Part shown: piece by piece, positions 5,712-5,943 of the stretch
Layout of the letters: each line of letters opens with the position of its first letter
Position numbering within the stretch: position 1 is the first letter of the stretch
Assembly: GCA_007130545.1 (NCBI GenBank)
Contig: SLSG01000330.1
Span: forward strand, 1 to 5,943
Direction: 5' to 3'
Length of the DNA: 5,943 nt
From: Bacteroidales bacterium
Lineage (GTDB): Bacteria > Bacteroidota > Bacteroidia > Bacteroidales > UBA7960
Program-made: the position numbers and the translations under genes
The notes under the pieces: model-generated
What the model was told of the DNA's origin: nothing
What the model saw: the letters and a program-made list of their open reading frames with translations, nothing else
Databases searched by the model: none

Positions 5712-5849
5712 TCATTGCTTGTCATTGATATATTCTTTCTGAATCATGCCCCAAGCACGCGGAAAATCCACAAGGAGCCCATTCCCCTGTTCCGCAGCCT
5801 TTTGCAAAATTTGTATCGCGTGTGCAGCAATACGGCACAGTCTTTGCAA
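5712..5849 (-). CDS. Doubtful 45-codon minus-strand ORF
   Basis: From a TTG at 5849-5847 a frame runs 45 codons to TGA at 5714-5712. The peptide has a natural-looking composition: an amphipathic stretch (CRIAAHAIQILQKAAEQ), then GNGLLVDFPRAWGMIQKEY, and an end in INDKQ. There is no ATG near its beginning; the upstream in-frame stop is a few codons away, and no promoter or ribosome site is clear. It could be a genuine microprotein, a decayed fragment of a larger gene, or chance. The family is not recognised. Confidence 0.2.
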   Translation of the reverse strand: MQRLCRIAAHAIQILQKAAEQGNGLLVDFPRAWGMIQKEYINDKQ

Positions 5850-5860
5850 GTTAGTTTTTT
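5802..5860 (+). terminator. Possible dnaG transcription terminator
   Basis: TTGCAAA (5802-5808) pairs with TTTGCAA (5843-5849). Inside, GTATCGC (5813-5819) can pair with GCAATAC (5826-5832) with one mismatch. A T-rich tail (TTAGTTTTTT, 5851-5860) follows. The orientation is right for ending dnaG transcripts, but the outer arms are far apart and the stem is interrupted, so the call is tentative. Confidence 0.3.
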
Positions 5861-5879
5861 AGATTTTTTTTGTTCTTTA

Positions 5880-5912
5880 TTTGCAGAACTAATAAAATAA
5901 TTCATACCTTTG
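5880..5912 (+). promoter_or_regulatory. Bacteroidota-type promoter reading out of the window
   Basis: TTTG at 5880-5883 and TACCTTTG at 5905-5912 match the -33 and -7 elements of the Bacteroidota primary-sigma consensus, with 21 bases between them and an AT-rich spacer. Transcription should start near 5918-5920 and proceed rightward into a gene not included here. Confidence 0.75.
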
Positions 5913-5943
5913 TCCCATCATTCATTTATTAAAAAATTTCTAC

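Larger units (their letters stand above)
5616..5943. other. Intergenic region downstream of dnaG
   Basis: This 328-base stretch has no secure gene. From left to right it holds a GC-rich tandem repeat (5629-5704), a stretch of near-balanced composition with a doubtful minus-strand reading frame (5712-5849), a possible dnaG terminator (5802-5860), and then a strongly AT-rich tract containing a good outward promoter (5880-5912). The final 30 bases are the leader of a plus-strand gene whose start is outside the window. Confidence 0.7.

Noticed and set aside
5715..5900. 61-codon plus frame downstream of dnaG
   Set aside because: It begins at a TTG without a ribosome site, runs through the AT-rich tract and the outward promoter, and has no recognisable feature.

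Overview
The window looks like chromosomal DNA of a Bacteroidota bacterium. The evidence is a DnaG primase with the N-terminal pattern familiar from that phylum, two matches to the Bacteroidota -7 promoter box TAnnTTTG (1227-1234, and 5905-5912 with a well-spaced -33 TTTG), and start codons that mostly lack a strong Shine-Dalgarno. The mid-50s GC content and the style of the primase would fit a Saprospiria-like lineage, but that is an impression and not a demonstrated placement.

Layout: 1-874 is an AT-richer block on the minus strand. It encodes a Cys-rich lipoprotein (239-874) followed 2 bases later by the start of a small multi-pass membrane protein that runs off the left edge (1-236). Next comes a 385-base divergent gap (875-1259) that holds no convincing protein gene but is full of inverted repeats: a 7+7 palindrome, a hairpin with a T-run, a GC-rich palindromic patch, and a candidate small structured RNA or leader ending in an intrinsic terminator just before the promoter of the next gene.

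1260-3500 is a tight two-gene unit on the plus strand: a DPM1-like family 2 glycosyltransferase and a GT-C-type multi-pass membrane glycosyltransferase, 3 bases apart. The likely division of labour is that the first enzyme loads a sugar onto polyprenyl phosphate on the cytoplasmic face, and the second transfers that sugar to an unknown acceptor on the periplasmic face.

3657-5615 is dnaG, the replicative primase, complete with zinc-binding, RNA polymerase/TOPRIM and C-terminal helicase-interaction regions. The last 328 bases (5616-5943) have no secure gene. They contain a GC-rich 28-29-base tandem repeat, a possible dnaG terminator, a dubious 45-codon minus-strand frame, and a well-formed outward promoter whose gene lies beyond the right edge.

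No mobile element, CRISPR array, tRNA or rRNA was recognised. The most unusual material is the non-coding structure at 894-1225 and the unassigned lipoprotein/membrane-protein pair.
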